Shown here one piece after another: positions 42,216 to 51,974 of a stretch of DNA of 64,000 nucleotides. Every line of letters begins with the position of its first letter. Positions within the stretch are counted from its first letter, which is position 1. Source of the stretch: Paenibacillus plantarum (GTDB lineage Bacteria; Bacillota; Bacilli; Paenibacillales; NBRC-103111); the NCBI RefSeq assembly GCF_013141695.1, contig NZ_WHNY01000040.1:124001-188000 (forward strand). The letters run 5' to 3'. Made by a program: the position numbers and the translations under genes. The notes under the pieces are model-generated. The model was given only the letters and a program-made list of their open reading frames with translations, ran no database searches and had not been told where the DNA came from.

Positions 42216-43217
42216 TTATTTCGTGATTTTAATCGGATATAATCGTGCCGTTTCTTCCCACACTTCACCTGGTTCTAAGGAAACAAGTCCAATTTGATCG
42301 GCAGGCAGATCCACATTCGGTGCATTAACCAAATTCATTTGCGGCTCAGGGCAGAAGAAGCCTTCTGTTTTGCCATTGTTCCAGATCATCCATTGCTTAT
42401 AGGAAGTCCCTACATCATAAACCAGTTTGATGCCTTCACGTGCATCTGTCAATGCCATGAAGTTGCGGCTATTTTGCGGAACACTCGTGTAATGATTATC
42501 CATACCCTCAAAGAATGGCGACAAACCGCCAACTTTCATCTTCTCTTCATCCGCGGAGAGAGCTTGATACTCACCCGTTGGCAGCATACGCTCGTTCAAT
42601 GCCCAACGCTCGCCGATTGTCATTTGGAACGTATAATCCGAAGGCTGGCTATTCACAGCAAATGGTGCGTTAATCGTTGTATGGAACGCTAACAAGCACG
42701 GCATCGCTTCATTGCCTTCATTATGTACGGAAATCTGTTGGTGCAAACCTTGCTCATTCAAGGTATAAATCAAGCGGATCGTAAAGTCAAAAGGTAAGAA
42801 TTCATGAACGGAATGCCCTTCTCGCACACGCAATGCTAATGCGACGCGGCTTTCATTGCCATCACTGCTGAAATTCTCAACGGCCCATGGAATATTGTGT
42901 ACAAATCCGTGTAGATGATTACCTGTCTTAGGTTCATTGACTGGGAATTGGAACACGTTCCCTTTCCAAGGGAATTTGCCATCTTCATAACGGTTCGGCG
43001 GGAATAACACAGGAATTCCATGAACGATTGGACGCTCTTTAAACGCTTCCATCTCTTCCAGCGCAGGCTCGCGCAAGAAACGGTATTCTTTCTCTATATC
43101 ACGGAAAGCAATCAGATTTGCACCAACATCTGGCAAAACTACCGCTTCATAACGCCCAGCTTGCAGCCAAATCGCTTGTTCACCGTTGTACGTTCCTTCA
43201 TATGCTTTGGTAGACAT
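42216..43217 (-). CDS. Aldose 1-epimerase
   Basis: 333 residues of the GalM superfamily: VVLPDVGANLIAFRDIE, GIPVLFPPNRYEDGKF with the FPP/R motif, NHLHGFVHNIPW (catalytic His), and LLAFHTTINAPF with the second His; the late glutamate is in GFFCPEPQMNLVNAPN. Interconverts sugar anomers. It lies directly downstream of araA, so probably supplies the arabinose pathway, though it has its own promoter gap and a palindrome at 43253. Confidence 0.88.
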   Translation of the reverse strand: MSTKAYEGTYNGEQAIWLQAGRYEAVVLPDVGANLIAFRDIEKEYRFLREPALEEMEAFKERPIVHGIPVLFPPNRYEDGKFPWKGNVFQFPVNEPKTGNHLHGFVHNIPWAVENFSSDGNESRVALALRVREGHSVHEFLPFDFTIRLIYTLNEQGLHQQISVHNEGNEAMPCLLAFHTTINAPFAVNSQPSDYTFQMTIGERWALNERMLPTGEYQALSADEEKMKVGGLSPFFEGMDNHYTSVPQNSRNFMALTDAREGIKLVYDVGTSYKQWMIWNNGKTEGFFCPEPQMNLVNAPNVDLPADQIGLVSLEPGEVWEETARLYPIKITK

Positions 43218-43252
43218 CTCTTCATTCTCCTCCTAAATAACTGCTTATCCTT

Positions 43253-43267
43253 GTCCAATATTTGGAC
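43253..43267. promoter_or_regulatory. Perfect palindrome upstream of the aldose epimerase
   Basis: GTCCAATATTTGGAC is symmetrical over most positions and lies about 35 bases upstream of the epimerase ATG, just below a minus-strand TTGACT/TAAAGT promoter-like pair. It does not look like an AraR box. Regulator unknown. Confidence 0.35.
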
Positions 43268-43370
43268 GGACACAATGCTTTCACTTTAGCCCATGTGTGC
43301 GAAAAAAGTCAATGGACGTAAATTGCTTTTATATCGACAAATGTGACTTTCCATTTACGTGAGAAGAAAA

Positions 43371-43393
43371 ACCTGAGGCTATGTGCCTCAGGT
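43371..43393 (-). terminator. Terminator after araA
   Basis: ACCTGAGGC pairs with GCCTCAGGT; on the minus strand TTTTTC follows. It separates araA from the aldose epimerase. Confidence 0.85.
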
Positions 43394-43413
43394 CCATTAC
43401 ATGTATAGATAAC

Positions 43414-44901
43414 TTAGCGTCTCCACACCGCATCATTCCAACGAAGCTCATTACGGAACTGCAAGGTTGATGTATTTTTATTGATAATGACGACTTCAAT
43501 CCCAGCTAGCTCCGCCCAATCCACAAGTTGCTCTGTACTCACATTGTAAGAGAACACTGTATGATGCGCGCCGCCTGCAAGAATCCAAGCTTCTGCTGAA
43601 CCACTTAAGGAAGGCTGCGGCTTCCAAAGAACGCGTGCCACAGGCAATTTCGGCATCGCTTTAACCGGTTGCACGGCATCAACTTCGTTAATTAGCAAAC
43701 GGAAGCGATTGCCCATATCGATAAGTGATGCATTCAGCGCTGGGCCGGAAGCACCGTCGAAAACTAGACGAGCCGGATCCGCTTTGCCGCCGATACCTAG
43801 CGGGTGAACTTCGATTTTCGGGCGAGTTGCCGAGATCGTTGGGCAAATTTCAAGCATATGCGAGCCAAGTACGAGCTCATTGCCTGATTCCATATGATAC
43901 GTGTAGTCTTCCATGAAGGAAGTCCCTTTGTTGTTCGCCATGATTTTCATCACCCGCAGCAACGCGGAAGTTTTCCAATCGCCTTCGCCACCGAACCCGT
44001 ATCCTTGCTCCATCAAACGTTGAACTGCAAGCCCAGGCAACTGCTTAAGGCCATGCAAATCCTCAAAAGTGGTCGTGAATGCGCCGAACCCACCCTCTTG
44101 TAAGAATGACTTCATCCCAAGCTCGATGCGAGCTTGCTCACGAATCGCATCGCGAATCGGACCCGCAGTACGGCCTTCAGGAGTAATATCATACACTTCG
44201 TTGTATTCATCCATGAGCAAATCAACTTCAGCTTCAGAGATATCCCCAACACGTTGTACTAGATCGCCTACACCGAACCCATTGATGGACCAACCGAATT
44301 TAATTTGCGCTTCAACTTTATCGCCTTCTGTTACAGCAACATGGCGCATATTATCACCAAAACGGGCAACTTTTAGATTACGTCCTTCAATGAATCCCAT
44401 AGCTGTGCGCATCCAACCACCAATACGCTCCAGAACAGCTGGATCTTCCCAGTAACCGACAACAACTTTACGAGCAATTCCCATACGTGCGCCGATGAAA
44501 CCATATTCACGGTCACCGTGCGCTGCTTGGTTCAAGTTCATGAAATCCATATCGATCGTATCCCAAGGAATATCACGGTTGAACTGTGTGTGCAAGTGAA
44601 GCAACGGCTTCCGGTACTCCGAAAGTCCCGCAATCCACATTTTAGCTGGAGAGAACGTATGCATCCAAGTAATAATTCCCGCGCAGGAATCATCCGCATT
44701 CGCATCAAGACAAAGTCTACGAATCGCATCGGGTGTAGTTAGAACGGGTTTGAACACGAGTTTGCTTGGAATGGCTTCGGAACGATCGATACCTGCTGTG
44801 ATTTGTTTGGAATGCTCATCTACTTGAAGGAGTGTTTCAGGTCCGTACAAATGCTGACTACCAGTAACAAACCAAAATACTTTTTCTGAAAAAGGGTTCA
44901 T
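43414..44901 (-). CDS. araA: L-arabinose isomerase
   Basis: 495 residues. Family blocks: [60 protein letters not shown] (active site Glu), [27 protein letters not shown] and the [12 protein letters not shown]is region. Turns L-arabinose into L-ribulose; needs manganese. Second enzyme gene after araB, 66 bases apart. Confidence 0.96.
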   Translation of the reverse strand: MNPFSEKVFWFVTGSQHLYGPETLLQVDEHSKQITAGIDRSEAIPSKLVFKPVLTTPDAIRRLCLDANADDSCAGIITWMHTFSPAKMWIAGLSEYRKPLLHLHTQFNRDIPWDTIDMDFMNLNQAAHGDREYGFIGARMGIARKVVVGYWEDPAVLERIGGWMRTAMGFIEGRNLKVARFGDNMRHVAVTEGDKVEAQIKFGWSINGFGVGDLVQRVGDISEAEVDLLMDEYNEVYDITPEGRTAGPIRDAIREQARIELGMKSFLQEGGFGAFTTTFEDLHGLKQLPGLAVQRLMEQGYGFGGEGDWKTSALLRVMKIMANNKGTSFMEDYTYHMESGNELVLGSHMLEICPTISATRPKIEVHPLGIGGKADPARLVFDGASGPALNASLIDMGNRFRLLINEVDAVQPVKAMPKLPVARVLWKPQPSLSGSAEAWILAGGAHHTVFSYNVSTEQLVDWAELAGIEVVIINKNTSTLQFRNELRWNDAVWRR

Positions 44902-44967
44902 GGGCTTAATGCCTCCTAGGATATGGGGATATTGAATTGCAAATTACGTTCAGTGATTAACGGATCA

Positions 44968-46647
44968 TTATTGACGAGCTTCCTCGCGAATCGAGCGAAG
45001 TCGTTTCATAACATCATTGTCACCCCGACCAAAATAGTCATGCAGCTTGCTGTATTCTTGGTACAGTTTCTCGTAAACGGCTACGTTCTCCGCAATCGGC
45101 TTGAACGTTTCTTTACGAACACGTGCCATTTGCTTCGCGGCATCAACAATGCTGTCATAGCCGCCTTTGTCCGCACCTGCAGCAACAGCTCCGAACATCG
45201 CAGCACCAAGTGCTGGCGTCTGTTTCGAATCAGCGATTTTGATTTCACGATTCGTTACATCCGCATAAATTTGCATCAAGAGATGATTCTTCTGCGGTAA
45301 TCCACCACATGCATACAATTCTTCAACCTCAACTCCGTTGCTATGGAAAGCATCGACAATTTTACGTGTGCCGAAAGCCGTTGCTTCCAGCAATGTGCGA
45401 TAAATTTCTTCTGGTTTCGTAAGCAAGGAATAACCTAGGATAAGTCCATTTAACTCTGTATCTACAAGCACTGAGCGGTTACCGTTCCACCAATCCAAAG
45501 CAAGCAAGCCCGTTTCACCGGGTTTGTAAGCGGATGCACGGCGCTCCAACCATTCATGTACGTTGATGCCTTCCTCAGCCGCAGCTTTTTCCACATATGC
45601 AGGAACACCTTGCTCCACGTACCATGCGAAAATATCGCCAACCGCCGATTGCCCTGCTTCATAGCCTAAGTAGCCAGGAATGATGCCGTCTTCAACAACG
45701 CCGCACATGCCTTCTACTTCTTTCTCTTCTGTGCCAAGCAGCATATGACAAATGGAAGTCCCCATTGCCATGACTAGCTTGCCCGGCGTAACGACGCCAA
45801 CGCCTGGTACAGCCGCATGCGCATCAACGTTACCAACCGCGATCGCAGTTCCGGCAACGAGTCCCATGCGCTCAGCCATAGCAGCTGTCAGTTCGCCGGC
45901 TTTTGTACCTAAGGCAACGACATCTCCGCGAAGCTTCGTTTCTGTGACATCTACAAGTCTAGGATCCAAGGCTTTAAAGAAATCTTGGCTTGGATACCCA
46001 TCTTGCTTGTGCCAAATGGATTTGTAGCCCGCAGTACAACTATTGCGCACGATCTCGGATTGACCTGTCATTTGAGACACAACCCAGTCCGTCGCTTCTA
46101 AGAAACGATCGGCTTGCTCATAAATCTCAGGCGCTTCATTCAAAATCTGCCAAACTTTCGCAATCATCCATTCAGAAGAAATTTTACCGCCGTAACGAGG
46201 CAAGAAAGCTTCTCCTCTGCTCGCTGCAATCTCATTAATGAGTGTAGCTTCATCTTGTGCGGCATGATGTTTCCACAGTTTCACCCAGCTATGCGGATTC
46301 GCAGCAAGTGCTGGTTCGAAGCACAGCGGTTGACCTGCCTTATCAATAGGGAGCATCGTGCACGCCGTGAAATCAATACCCAAGCCGATAATATCTGCTG
46401 GATCTACGCCAGATGCACGTACAACTGCTGGAACAGATTGTGTGAGTACATCGATATAATCCTGAGGATGTTGTAAAGCCCAATCGTATTCTAACTTCAC
46501 ACCGGAAACCGGCAGTTTCTCATCAATAACATTGTGTGGATATGGCGTTACGTGATCTGCCACCTCTGTGCCATCACTCAAATCGACCAGAACCGCACGT
46601 CCTGATTCCGTGCCATAGTCAACACCAATCGCATATTTCTTCGACAT
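44968..46647 (-). CDS. araB: Ribulokinase
   Basis: 559 residues of the FGGY kinase family: [18 protein letters not shown] at the N terminus, [23 protein letters not shown] with the phosphate loop, and the C-terminal [22 protein letters not shown]. Phosphorylates L-ribulose. An AraR box lies 48 bases upstream. No araD (ribulose-5-phosphate epimerase) follows, so the pathway's last step must be elsewhere. Confidence 0.96.
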   Translation of the reverse strand: MSKKYAIGVDYGTESGRAVLVDLSDGTEVADHVTPYPHNVIDEKLPVSGVKLEYDWALQHPQDYIDVLTQSVPAVVRASGVDPADIIGLGIDFTACTMLPIDKAGQPLCFEPALAANPHSWVKLWKHHAAQDEATLINEIAASRGEAFLPRYGGKISSEWMIAKVWQILNEAPEIYEQADRFLEATDWVVSQMTGQSEIVRNSCTAGYKSIWHKQDGYPSQDFFKALDPRLVDVTETKLRGDVVALGTKAGELTAAMAERMGLVAGTAIAVGNVDAHAAVPGVGVVTPGKLVMAMGTSICHMLLGTEEKEVEGMCGVVEDGIIPGYLGYEAGQSAVGDIFAWYVEQGVPAYVEKAAAEEGINVHEWLERRASAYKPGETGLLALDWWNGNRSVLVDTELNGLILGYSLLTKPEEIYRTLLEATAFGTRKIVDAFHSNGVEVEELYACGGLPQKNHLLMQIYADVTNREIKIADSKQTPALGAAMFGAVAAGADKGGYDSIVDAAKQMARVRKETFKPIAENVAVYEKLYQEYSKLHDYFGRGDNDVMKRLRSIREEARQ

Positions 46648-46694
46648 GGGGAGCCTCCTTCAAAATTATACCTGTTTCTTGCTCTCAGTATAAC

Positions 46695-46710
46695 ACTTGT
46701 ACGTACAAGT
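46695..46710. promoter_or_regulatory. AraR operator upstream of araB
   Basis: ACTTGTACGTACAAGT is a perfect palindrome matching the known AraR box of Bacillus (ATTTGTACGTACAAAT). It sits 48 bases before the araB start. Confidence 0.9.
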
Positions 46711-46731
46711 TGACTACCCCTTTTTTAAAAA

Positions 46732-47835
46732 TTACGGAATGCGAATTGTGGACTCTCGGATAACCAGCTCTGGCTTGTACACTTTCCCCGTTTCACTGCC
46801 GATTACTCGCTTATTCTCAATCATATCAATTAATATGCCCGCCGCGTCGCTGCCGAGTTCTGTTTTGGGATGAGAAAGTGACGTCAATTTCACCTCAGTT
46901 GCCGTTGCAAGATTCGAGTCATCAAAACCAATTAAGGAGATGTCTTGTGGCACTTGCAGACCAATTGTACGTACAGCTTCAAGCAGATGAATCGCAAGTT
47001 CGTCATTGTAGCATACGAAAGCCGTTGGCCGTTCCTCAATTGCACCGTGTTCCAGCATAGCGAGTGCGCTTCTGTACGGTTTTGTCCGCTTTTCTTCCGT
47101 CGTATAATGAATAACGAATTCCGGAAGCAGAGGAACCTGATAATGATGATGCGCGCGTATAAAGCCTTTTAACCGATTCACACCTTGTAAATCATCCGTT
47201 TTAAAAAAGCCAGCTAACCGTCGATGCCCCAGCTGAATCAAATGCTCTGCAGCCTTAAATCCACCATCTTCATCATCCACGATCAAGGATGGACAATTCA
47301 TTTCAGGGTATCGCTCGTTTATCATGAGATAAGGAATATGCTGGTAGTCCAATGACAAATAATAGCTAAGATTCGGGTTGCCTTCCGCACTCTTCGTCGG
47401 CTCAATAATAAGGCCACTTAGAGGCTGACTCATCATCATATCCAAGCTTTCCCGTTCTTTTGCTTTGTCGTTATCCGTGGAGGAAAGCAGCAATCTATAG
47501 CCTCTCGCCCGTAATGTAGCCTCTGCTCCTCTAACAATATGCGGAAAAATATAGTCAGATATATAGGTCGTAAGGATGCCTATCGTTTGTACATCGCGTG
47601 ATTTTTGCGTTTGTGGCGTAGAGACGAAAGTCCCTTTGCCTTGCATCCGATACAGCCAGCCTTCTTTCTCCAGTTCACCAAACGTCTGCCTTACCGTCTG
47701 ACGGCTCATCAGGAACTGTTCAGCAATTTCATTTTCGGATGGCATTTGATCATTCGGTTTAAGCCTTCCTGTATGTAACCAGGTCAAAATTTCCTGTTTT
47801 AATTGTTGATATTTCGGTAATTGCTTTTCCTTCAT
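46732..47835 (-). CDS. araR: Arabinose repressor AraR, GntR/LacI-type fusion
   Basis: 367 residues. An N-terminal GntR winged helix (KYQQLKQEILTWLHTGRLKPNDQMPSENEIAEQFLMSRQTVRQTF, about 1-70) is joined to a LacI-type effector domain (GILTTYISDYIFPHIVRGAEATL, LIVDDEDGGFKAAEHLIQLGHR, IGFDDSNLATATEVKLTSLSHP). This chimera is the AraR hallmark; L-arabinose releases it. Boxes are in front of araB and of araR itself, so it autoregulates. Confidence 0.95.
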   Translation of the reverse strand: MKEKQLPKYQQLKQEILTWLHTGRLKPNDQMPSENEIAEQFLMSRQTVRQTFGELEKEGWLYRMQGKGTFVSTPQTQKSRDVQTIGILTTYISDYIFPHIVRGAEATLRARGYRLLLSSTDNDKAKERESLDMMMSQPLSGLIIEPTKSAEGNPNLSYYLSLDYQHIPYLMINERYPEMNCPSLIVDDEDGGFKAAEHLIQLGHRRLAGFFKTDDLQGVNRLKGFIRAHHHYQVPLLPEFVIHYTTEEKRTKPYRSALAMLEHGAIEERPTAFVCYNDELAIHLLEAVRTIGLQVPQDISLIGFDDSNLATATEVKLTSLSHPKTELGSDAAGILIDMIENKRVIGSETGKVYKPELVIRESTIRIP

Positions 47836-47882
47836 GCTTCACCTCAGGGCTTTGATTGTGAACGTATTATATCATCCGTTCA

Positions 47883-47898
47883 ACTTGTATGTACATAT
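47883..47898. promoter_or_regulatory. AraR operator upstream of araR
   Basis: ACTTGTATGTACATAT matches the AraR box with three changes from the araB site. It lies 48 bases before the araR ATG, the same distance as in araB. Confidence 0.8.
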
Positions 47899-47928
47899 TT
47901 TATGAAAGGGCATCGTTATGTCGAATAC

Positions 47929-48774
47929 TTAATATTCGCCTAATTTACTCATCAGCAGTCTGATCTTCGTATCGGTATCAGATCCGATAGATGGTGTATA
48001 TACACTGCATCTCAGATCCGTTCTCCCTTGCACCTGCAAGGTCGTTAGATCGAACAACATTTTCCCCACCTTGGCATGTCGAAATTCAATGAATACTTCA
48101 GGCGCAGAACTGACATCACTCTCGTTCCAAATGGCACGAAAATCTTTGCTACGCTCACTCAGTTCCTCAATAAATTCGCTATACCAGTTATCACTCACAT
48201 ATTGACCATAATAAGAACGAAACATCGACAAGAAACCTTTGGCGAAGTCGCTCCAATTAACAGCCAGAGATTTCAATTCTTTCCGGGTAAAAAGCAGCCA
48301 TATCATATTCCGCTCCCCCTCTGGGAGTTTAGCAAAGTCAAGAAAAACCGCCGCAGCCGCTTGATTCCAACCAACAATGTGACATCGGCGATCCGAAACA
48401 ATCGTGGGGCAATCATGAAGCTCCGTCAAAATCCGATTCAAAGCCGGACTTATCGTCGGTATTTGATCAACAAAAGTCGCTGGCGCTGGTTGTTCCAACG
48501 CTAAACTGAACAAATACTGCCGCTCATCCTCATTCAGTTGCAAGGCCATTGCAATGCGAGCGAGTACTTGTACAGACATTTTGATGTCTCGTCCTTGTTC
48601 CAGCCATGTATACCAAGTCGTACTCACACCTGCAATCGTTGCGACTTCCTCACGGCGCAAACCCGGTGTACGACGCCTGCTTCCGCCTAACAGTCCAACT
48701 TCTTGCGGCTGGATACGCGATCGATGTGCCATTAGAAAGTTCGATAATTCTTGAAGCCTCTCCTTTGTGTTCAC
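47929..48774 (-). CDS. XRE-type regulator with MmyB-like ligand-binding domain
   Basis: 281 residues. The helix-turn-helix holds RRRTPGLRREEVATIAGVSTTWYTWLEQG (about 33-62), the MmyB family start, followed by a PAS-like ligand domain (LTELHDCPTIVSDRRCHIVGWNQAAAAVF, NMIWLLFTRKEL, RSYYGQYVSDNWY, FRHAKVGKMLFDLTTLQV). The group's ligand domain is thought to bind fatty acid-like molecules. Divergent from a fabF paralogue (111-base gap), which makes that gene the likely target. Confidence 0.87.
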   Translation of the reverse strand: MNTKERLQELSNFLMAHRSRIQPQEVGLLGGSRRRTPGLRREEVATIAGVSTTWYTWLEQGRDIKMSVQVLARIAMALQLNEDERQYLFSLALEQPAPATFVDQIPTISPALNRILTELHDCPTIVSDRRCHIVGWNQAAAAVFLDFAKLPEGERNMIWLLFTRKELKSLAVNWSDFAKGFLSMFRSYYGQYVSDNWYSEFIEELSERSKDFRAIWNESDVSSAPEVFIEFRHAKVGKMLFDLTTLQVQGRTDLRCSVYTPSIGSDTDTKIRLLMSKLGEY

Positions 48775-48885
48775 GCAAGGTTTCCTCCTTAGCCTAGTAT
48801 CATAGAAGCCATTATACCAGTATAAACGCTAACTTGTAATAGGATACGCAGTATGACATTCTATATGAAAAAGGAGGACGACGCG

Positions 48886-50121
48886 ATGAAACGTGTGGTT
48901 ATAACAGGTATGGGAGTCATTACGCCAATAGGAAATAATGTAGATACATTTTGGGGGAATTTGACAACGGGGCAATCTGGCATTTCTAAAATAGAGCATT
49001 TCGACACATCGGATTACAAAACAAACTTCGCCGGTGTTGTCCGGGACTTCGATGCTGAAACCGCTGTTGGACGTCGCGAGGTGCGACGCATGGATCGCTA
49101 CTGCCAGTTCGCCGTTGCGGCAGCTAAACAAGCCCTCGATGACGCTAATCTCGTGATTGACGCCTCCAACGAAGAACGCGTTGGCGTCTATATCGGCTCC
49201 GGCATTGGCGGCATTCAGACCATTTTGGACAACTATCGAACGCTGCTCGCTCGAGGGCCAAGCCGAGTCAGTCCCACCGTTGTCCCGATGATGATTGCTA
49301 ACATGGCAGCTGCTCAAGTTAGCATTTTGTACGGCGCCAAAGGGCCTTCATTGGCACCCGTTACCGCTTGCGCAACGGGCAACAACGCCATTGGCGAAGC
49401 CTTTAAGCTCATCCAGCGCGGAGGCGCAGATGCCGTCATTGCCGGCGGCGCCGAAGCGACGGTCACCGACCTCGCGCTCGCGGGCTTCGGCAATGCAACT
49501 GCGTTGTCGACGCGCTGCGACGCGCCGGAGCAGGCCAGCCGTCCGTTCGACGCGCAGCGCGACGGATTCGTCGCCGCCGAAGGCGCCGGCGTCTTGGTCT
49601 TGGAGTCGCTCGAGCATGCGGAGCGACGTGGGGCTCGGATCCATGCCGAAATCGTCGGCTATGGATCCACCTCGGACGCCTACCACATCGTGGCGACCGA
49701 TCCTGAGGGCGCGGGTGCCTACCGAGCCATGCGCGACGCGCTAGTTGATGCGGGGATCGACGCGTCGGAGATCAACACCATCAACGCTCACGCGACAAGC
49801 ACCGTCGCGGGTGATCTCTCCGAGACGCTGGCAATCAAGCGTCTACTTGGCCGCGGCGCTTACAACGTGCCGATCAGCGCCAACAAATCCATGATCGGCC
49901 ACATGTTAGGCGCCGCCGGCGGAGTTGAGGCCGTCGCCCTGATCAAAACCTTACAGGACAGCCTCATCCCCCCGACCATCAACTTGGACAATCCTGATCC
50001 ACAGTGTGATTTGGATTATGTGCCCCACGAGGCGCGACGCGCTGAGCTACAGTATGGGTTATCGAGCTCATTTGGCTTTGGCGGGCATAATGCCGTGTTG
50101 ATTTTGAAGCGGTTTGGATGA
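48886..50121 (+). CDS. fabF: Beta-ketoacyl-ACP synthase II paralogue
   Basis: 411 residues from ATG 48886 (AAAAGGAGG upstream). Catalytic Cys in VTACATGNNAIGEA, histidines in NAHATSTVAGD and NKSMIGHMLGAAGG, and the FGFGGHNAVLILKR end; all KAS II motifs are intact. Extends fatty acyl chains, but a stand-alone copy away from fabH/fab genes may make special lipids. A G+C-rich block runs about 49,380-49,900 (46/60 at 49,501-49,560 against 22/60 at 48,901-48,960). Confidence 0.92.
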   Translation: MKRVVITGMGVITPIGNNVDTFWGNLTTGQSGISKIEHFDTSDYKTNFAGVVRDFDAETAVGRREVRRMDRYCQFAVAAAKQALDDANLVIDASNEERVGVYIGSGIGGIQTILDNYRTLLARGPSRVSPTVVPMMIANMAAAQVSILYGAKGPSLAPVTACATGNNAIGEAFKLIQRGGADAVIAGGAEATVTDLALAGFGNATALSTRCDAPEQASRPFDAQRDGFVAAEGAGVLVLESLEHAERRGARIHAEIVGYGSTSDAYHIVATDPEGAGAYRAMRDALVDAGIDASEINTINAHATSTVAGDLSETLAIKRLLGRGAYNVPISANKSMIGHMLGAAGGVEAVALIKTLQDSLIPPTINLDNPDPQCDLDYVPHEARRAELQYGLSSSFGFGGHNAVLILKRFG

Positions 50122-50129
50122 GCGGGGTA

Positions 50130-50800
50130 CGTAATACACTCACCTGAGTGCATCACATCACTGTTCAACAAAGTGAGGAATGACATTTTTCAATAAATGT
50201 CATTTGTAAGATGTTACTTGGCGGCTTGGAGAATCGTAATATACTTACACGAAGTCCATCACATCGCTGCTCCGCAAAGTAGGAAATGACAAATTTCAAA
50301 TACTGTCAGTTGTACGATTTTACTCGGCTGTTTAGAGAACCGTAAAATACTTACCCGAGGGCCATCACATCACTGTTCCGCAAAGTGGGAAATGACAATT
50401 TTTAATTAATGTCAGTTGTAAGATGTTACTTGGCTGTTTGGAGAATCGTAATGCAATTTCCCGCGGTCCATCACATCACCGTTCCGCAAAACGGGAAATG
50501 ACAATTTTCAATTAATGTCAGTTGTAAGATGTTACTTGGGCTGTTTGGAGAATCGTAATGCAATTTCCCAAGATCCATCACATCACCGTTCCGCAAAGTA
50601 GGAAATGACAATTTCCAAATAATGTAACTTGTAAGATGTTACTTGGCGGTTTGGAGAATCGTAATATACTTACCCGAAGTCCATCACATCGCCGTTCCGC
50701 AAAGTGGGAAATGACAATTTTCAATTAATGTCAGTTGTAAGATGTTACTTAGGAAATGACAAATTTCAAATAATGTCACTTGAAATGTGTCATTAGTCAG
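50130..50800. repeat. Six 106-bp tandem repeats plus a partial copy
   Basis: Units begin CGTAAT at 50130, 50235, 50341, 50447, 50554 and 50660, then contain CCATCACATC, CCGTTCCGCAAAGT, GGAAATGACAATTTTCAATT, AATGTCAGTTGTAAGATG and TTACTTGG. A seventh partial copy lies at 50751. GACA...TGTC inverted repeats occur in each. Fills most of the 844-base gap between convergent fabF and the gene at 50966; no frame is conserved between copies. Confidence 0.92.
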
Positions 50801-50900
50801 TTTCGAAAAAAGTTATATCCTCCCCTAACGCACATCTCATCATTATTTCGGCTATTCTGGTTATCTCCTGACAGAAACAGAACCACTATCCGCGACAAAA

Positions 50901-50922
50901 ACCCGCGCCATTAAGCGCGGGT
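50901..50922 (-). terminator. Terminator after the 87-residue gene
   Basis: ACCCGCGC pairs with GCGCGGGT with a six-base loop; the minus strand continues TTTTTGTCG. Confidence 0.9.
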
Positions 50923-50965
50923 TTACGTTTATTAACATTTTCGAAAAGATAAGTGTTGAGTTGAC

Positions 50966-51229
50966 TTACTTCGCCAACGTTTCCCGCGCTGCGTTCACAA
51001 GCAGATCGAAATGCTCATCTTCTTCTAGCAATTCCTCGACAGCCTCGATATCCTCTTCTTTGCCTGATTCGCGTAAGAAGTGCAGGGCATAGCTCCAGTC
51101 GTTTTTGCCTTTGGTGCTTTGGAGCGTGATTTCATACGGGTGCTCATGGCCTTCGATTTTGAATTCGACATGCCCGATGTAACCATCTTCTTTGCTGTGT
51201 TCCATACTTGCTTTTAAAATTTCAATCAT
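50966..51229 (-). CDS. Unknown 87-residue acidic protein
   Basis: ATG 51229, with AAAAGG eight bases upstream, overlaps the end of the preceding hydrolase gene by eight bases. Visible: YIGHVEFKIEGHEHPYEITLQS and acidic EEDIEAVEELLEEDEHFDLL. Looks like a small two-layer cytoplasmic protein. Likely co-translated with the hydrolase. Family not recognised. Confidence 0.72.
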   Translation of the reverse strand: MIEILKASMEHSKEDGYIGHVEFKIEGHEHPYEITLQSTKGKNDWSYALHFLRESGKEEDIEAVEELLEEDEHFDLLVNAARETLAK

Positions 51230-51941
51230 GTTCAACATCCTTTTCGCGTGTTTGTAGCCATGTCCAGATTGCGTTCATGGTGGTTTGTAAGTTTGATGCA
51301 TTCTTCCAAATGTAGGGATTGTGATCTCTAAAATAATCAGCATGACTCCCGATGATCGGGAGCATGAGCTGGTGAATCGGTGCATGTTTTACTCGGTTCC
51401 AACCGTAAATACCTAATCGAGTTCGGCTCCACCCACCCCATGTTCCTAGTCGGGGAATGGGATCACGTGATTGATTCTGTGGATTCGTGGCATGTACGTA
51501 TAATACTTTTTGTTTTAATAATGCCGGGATCGCACATCTGGGTGATCCAATTTGGATGACACCTAGGATTTTTTGGCCCTCAAGTGCAAGGTCTTCTGCC
51601 GCCATTACCGAGGCTATAGCACCAGCGCTATGTCCGATAAAGATTAGCTTTTGGCCTTGCCCCTTAGTCGTTTTCACGAACTCACGCAAGCTTTTACCGC
51701 CATAAACGGATTGCTTCCGATGCGCGTTATGCCACATATCACGTATAATTTCGGTCAGCTGACCATGCTTCGTTCGGTCCCAATCGCCATATGGAAAGTG
51801 CACATGAACTCGCACATGTCTACCTGCTCGCTCATATCGCGAAGCAAGTTTTGTCGCAAAGTCATCCAAGAAGTTAGACGCGGTTGCAAATCCAGCTGAA
51901 ACATATATAACGATGTTTGTGGGATCAGCGTGAATTGTCAT
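51222..51941 (-). CDS. Alpha/beta hydrolase fold protein
   Basis: 239 residues. The nucleophile elbow GHSAGAIASV (LIFIGHSAG) is at about 100, preceded by VIYVSAGF and followed by VIQIGSPRCAIPALL and the C-terminal PIIGSHADYF with the likely catalytic His. Resembles PGAP1-like or lipase-like hydrolases. It is 33 bases downstream of hrpB and overlaps the 87-residue gene. Confidence 0.75.
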   Translation of the reverse strand: MTIHADPTNIVIYVSAGFATASNFLDDFATKLASRYERAGRHVRVHVHFPYGDWDRTKHGQLTEIIRDMWHNAHRKQSVYGGKSLREFVKTTKGQGQKLIFIGHSAGAIASVMAAEDLALEGQKILGVIQIGSPRCAIPALLKQKVLYVHATNPQNQSRDPIPRLGTWGGWSRTRLGIYGWNRVKHAPIHQLMLPIIGSHADYFRDHNPYIWKNASNLQTTMNAIWTWLQTREKDVEHD

Positions 51942-51974
51942 GACTTGCTCCGTTCCTTTCTTGGCAAATTGGGT

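Noticed and set aside
49295..49744. Plus-strand 149-codon frame overlapping fabF
   Set aside because: Second frame over the KAS II catalytic region; Arg/Ser-rich, no ribosome site. Product of high G+C.
50130..50800. CRISPR array
   Set aside because: Copies are directly adjacent 106-base units with no unique spacers, and no cas genes are near.
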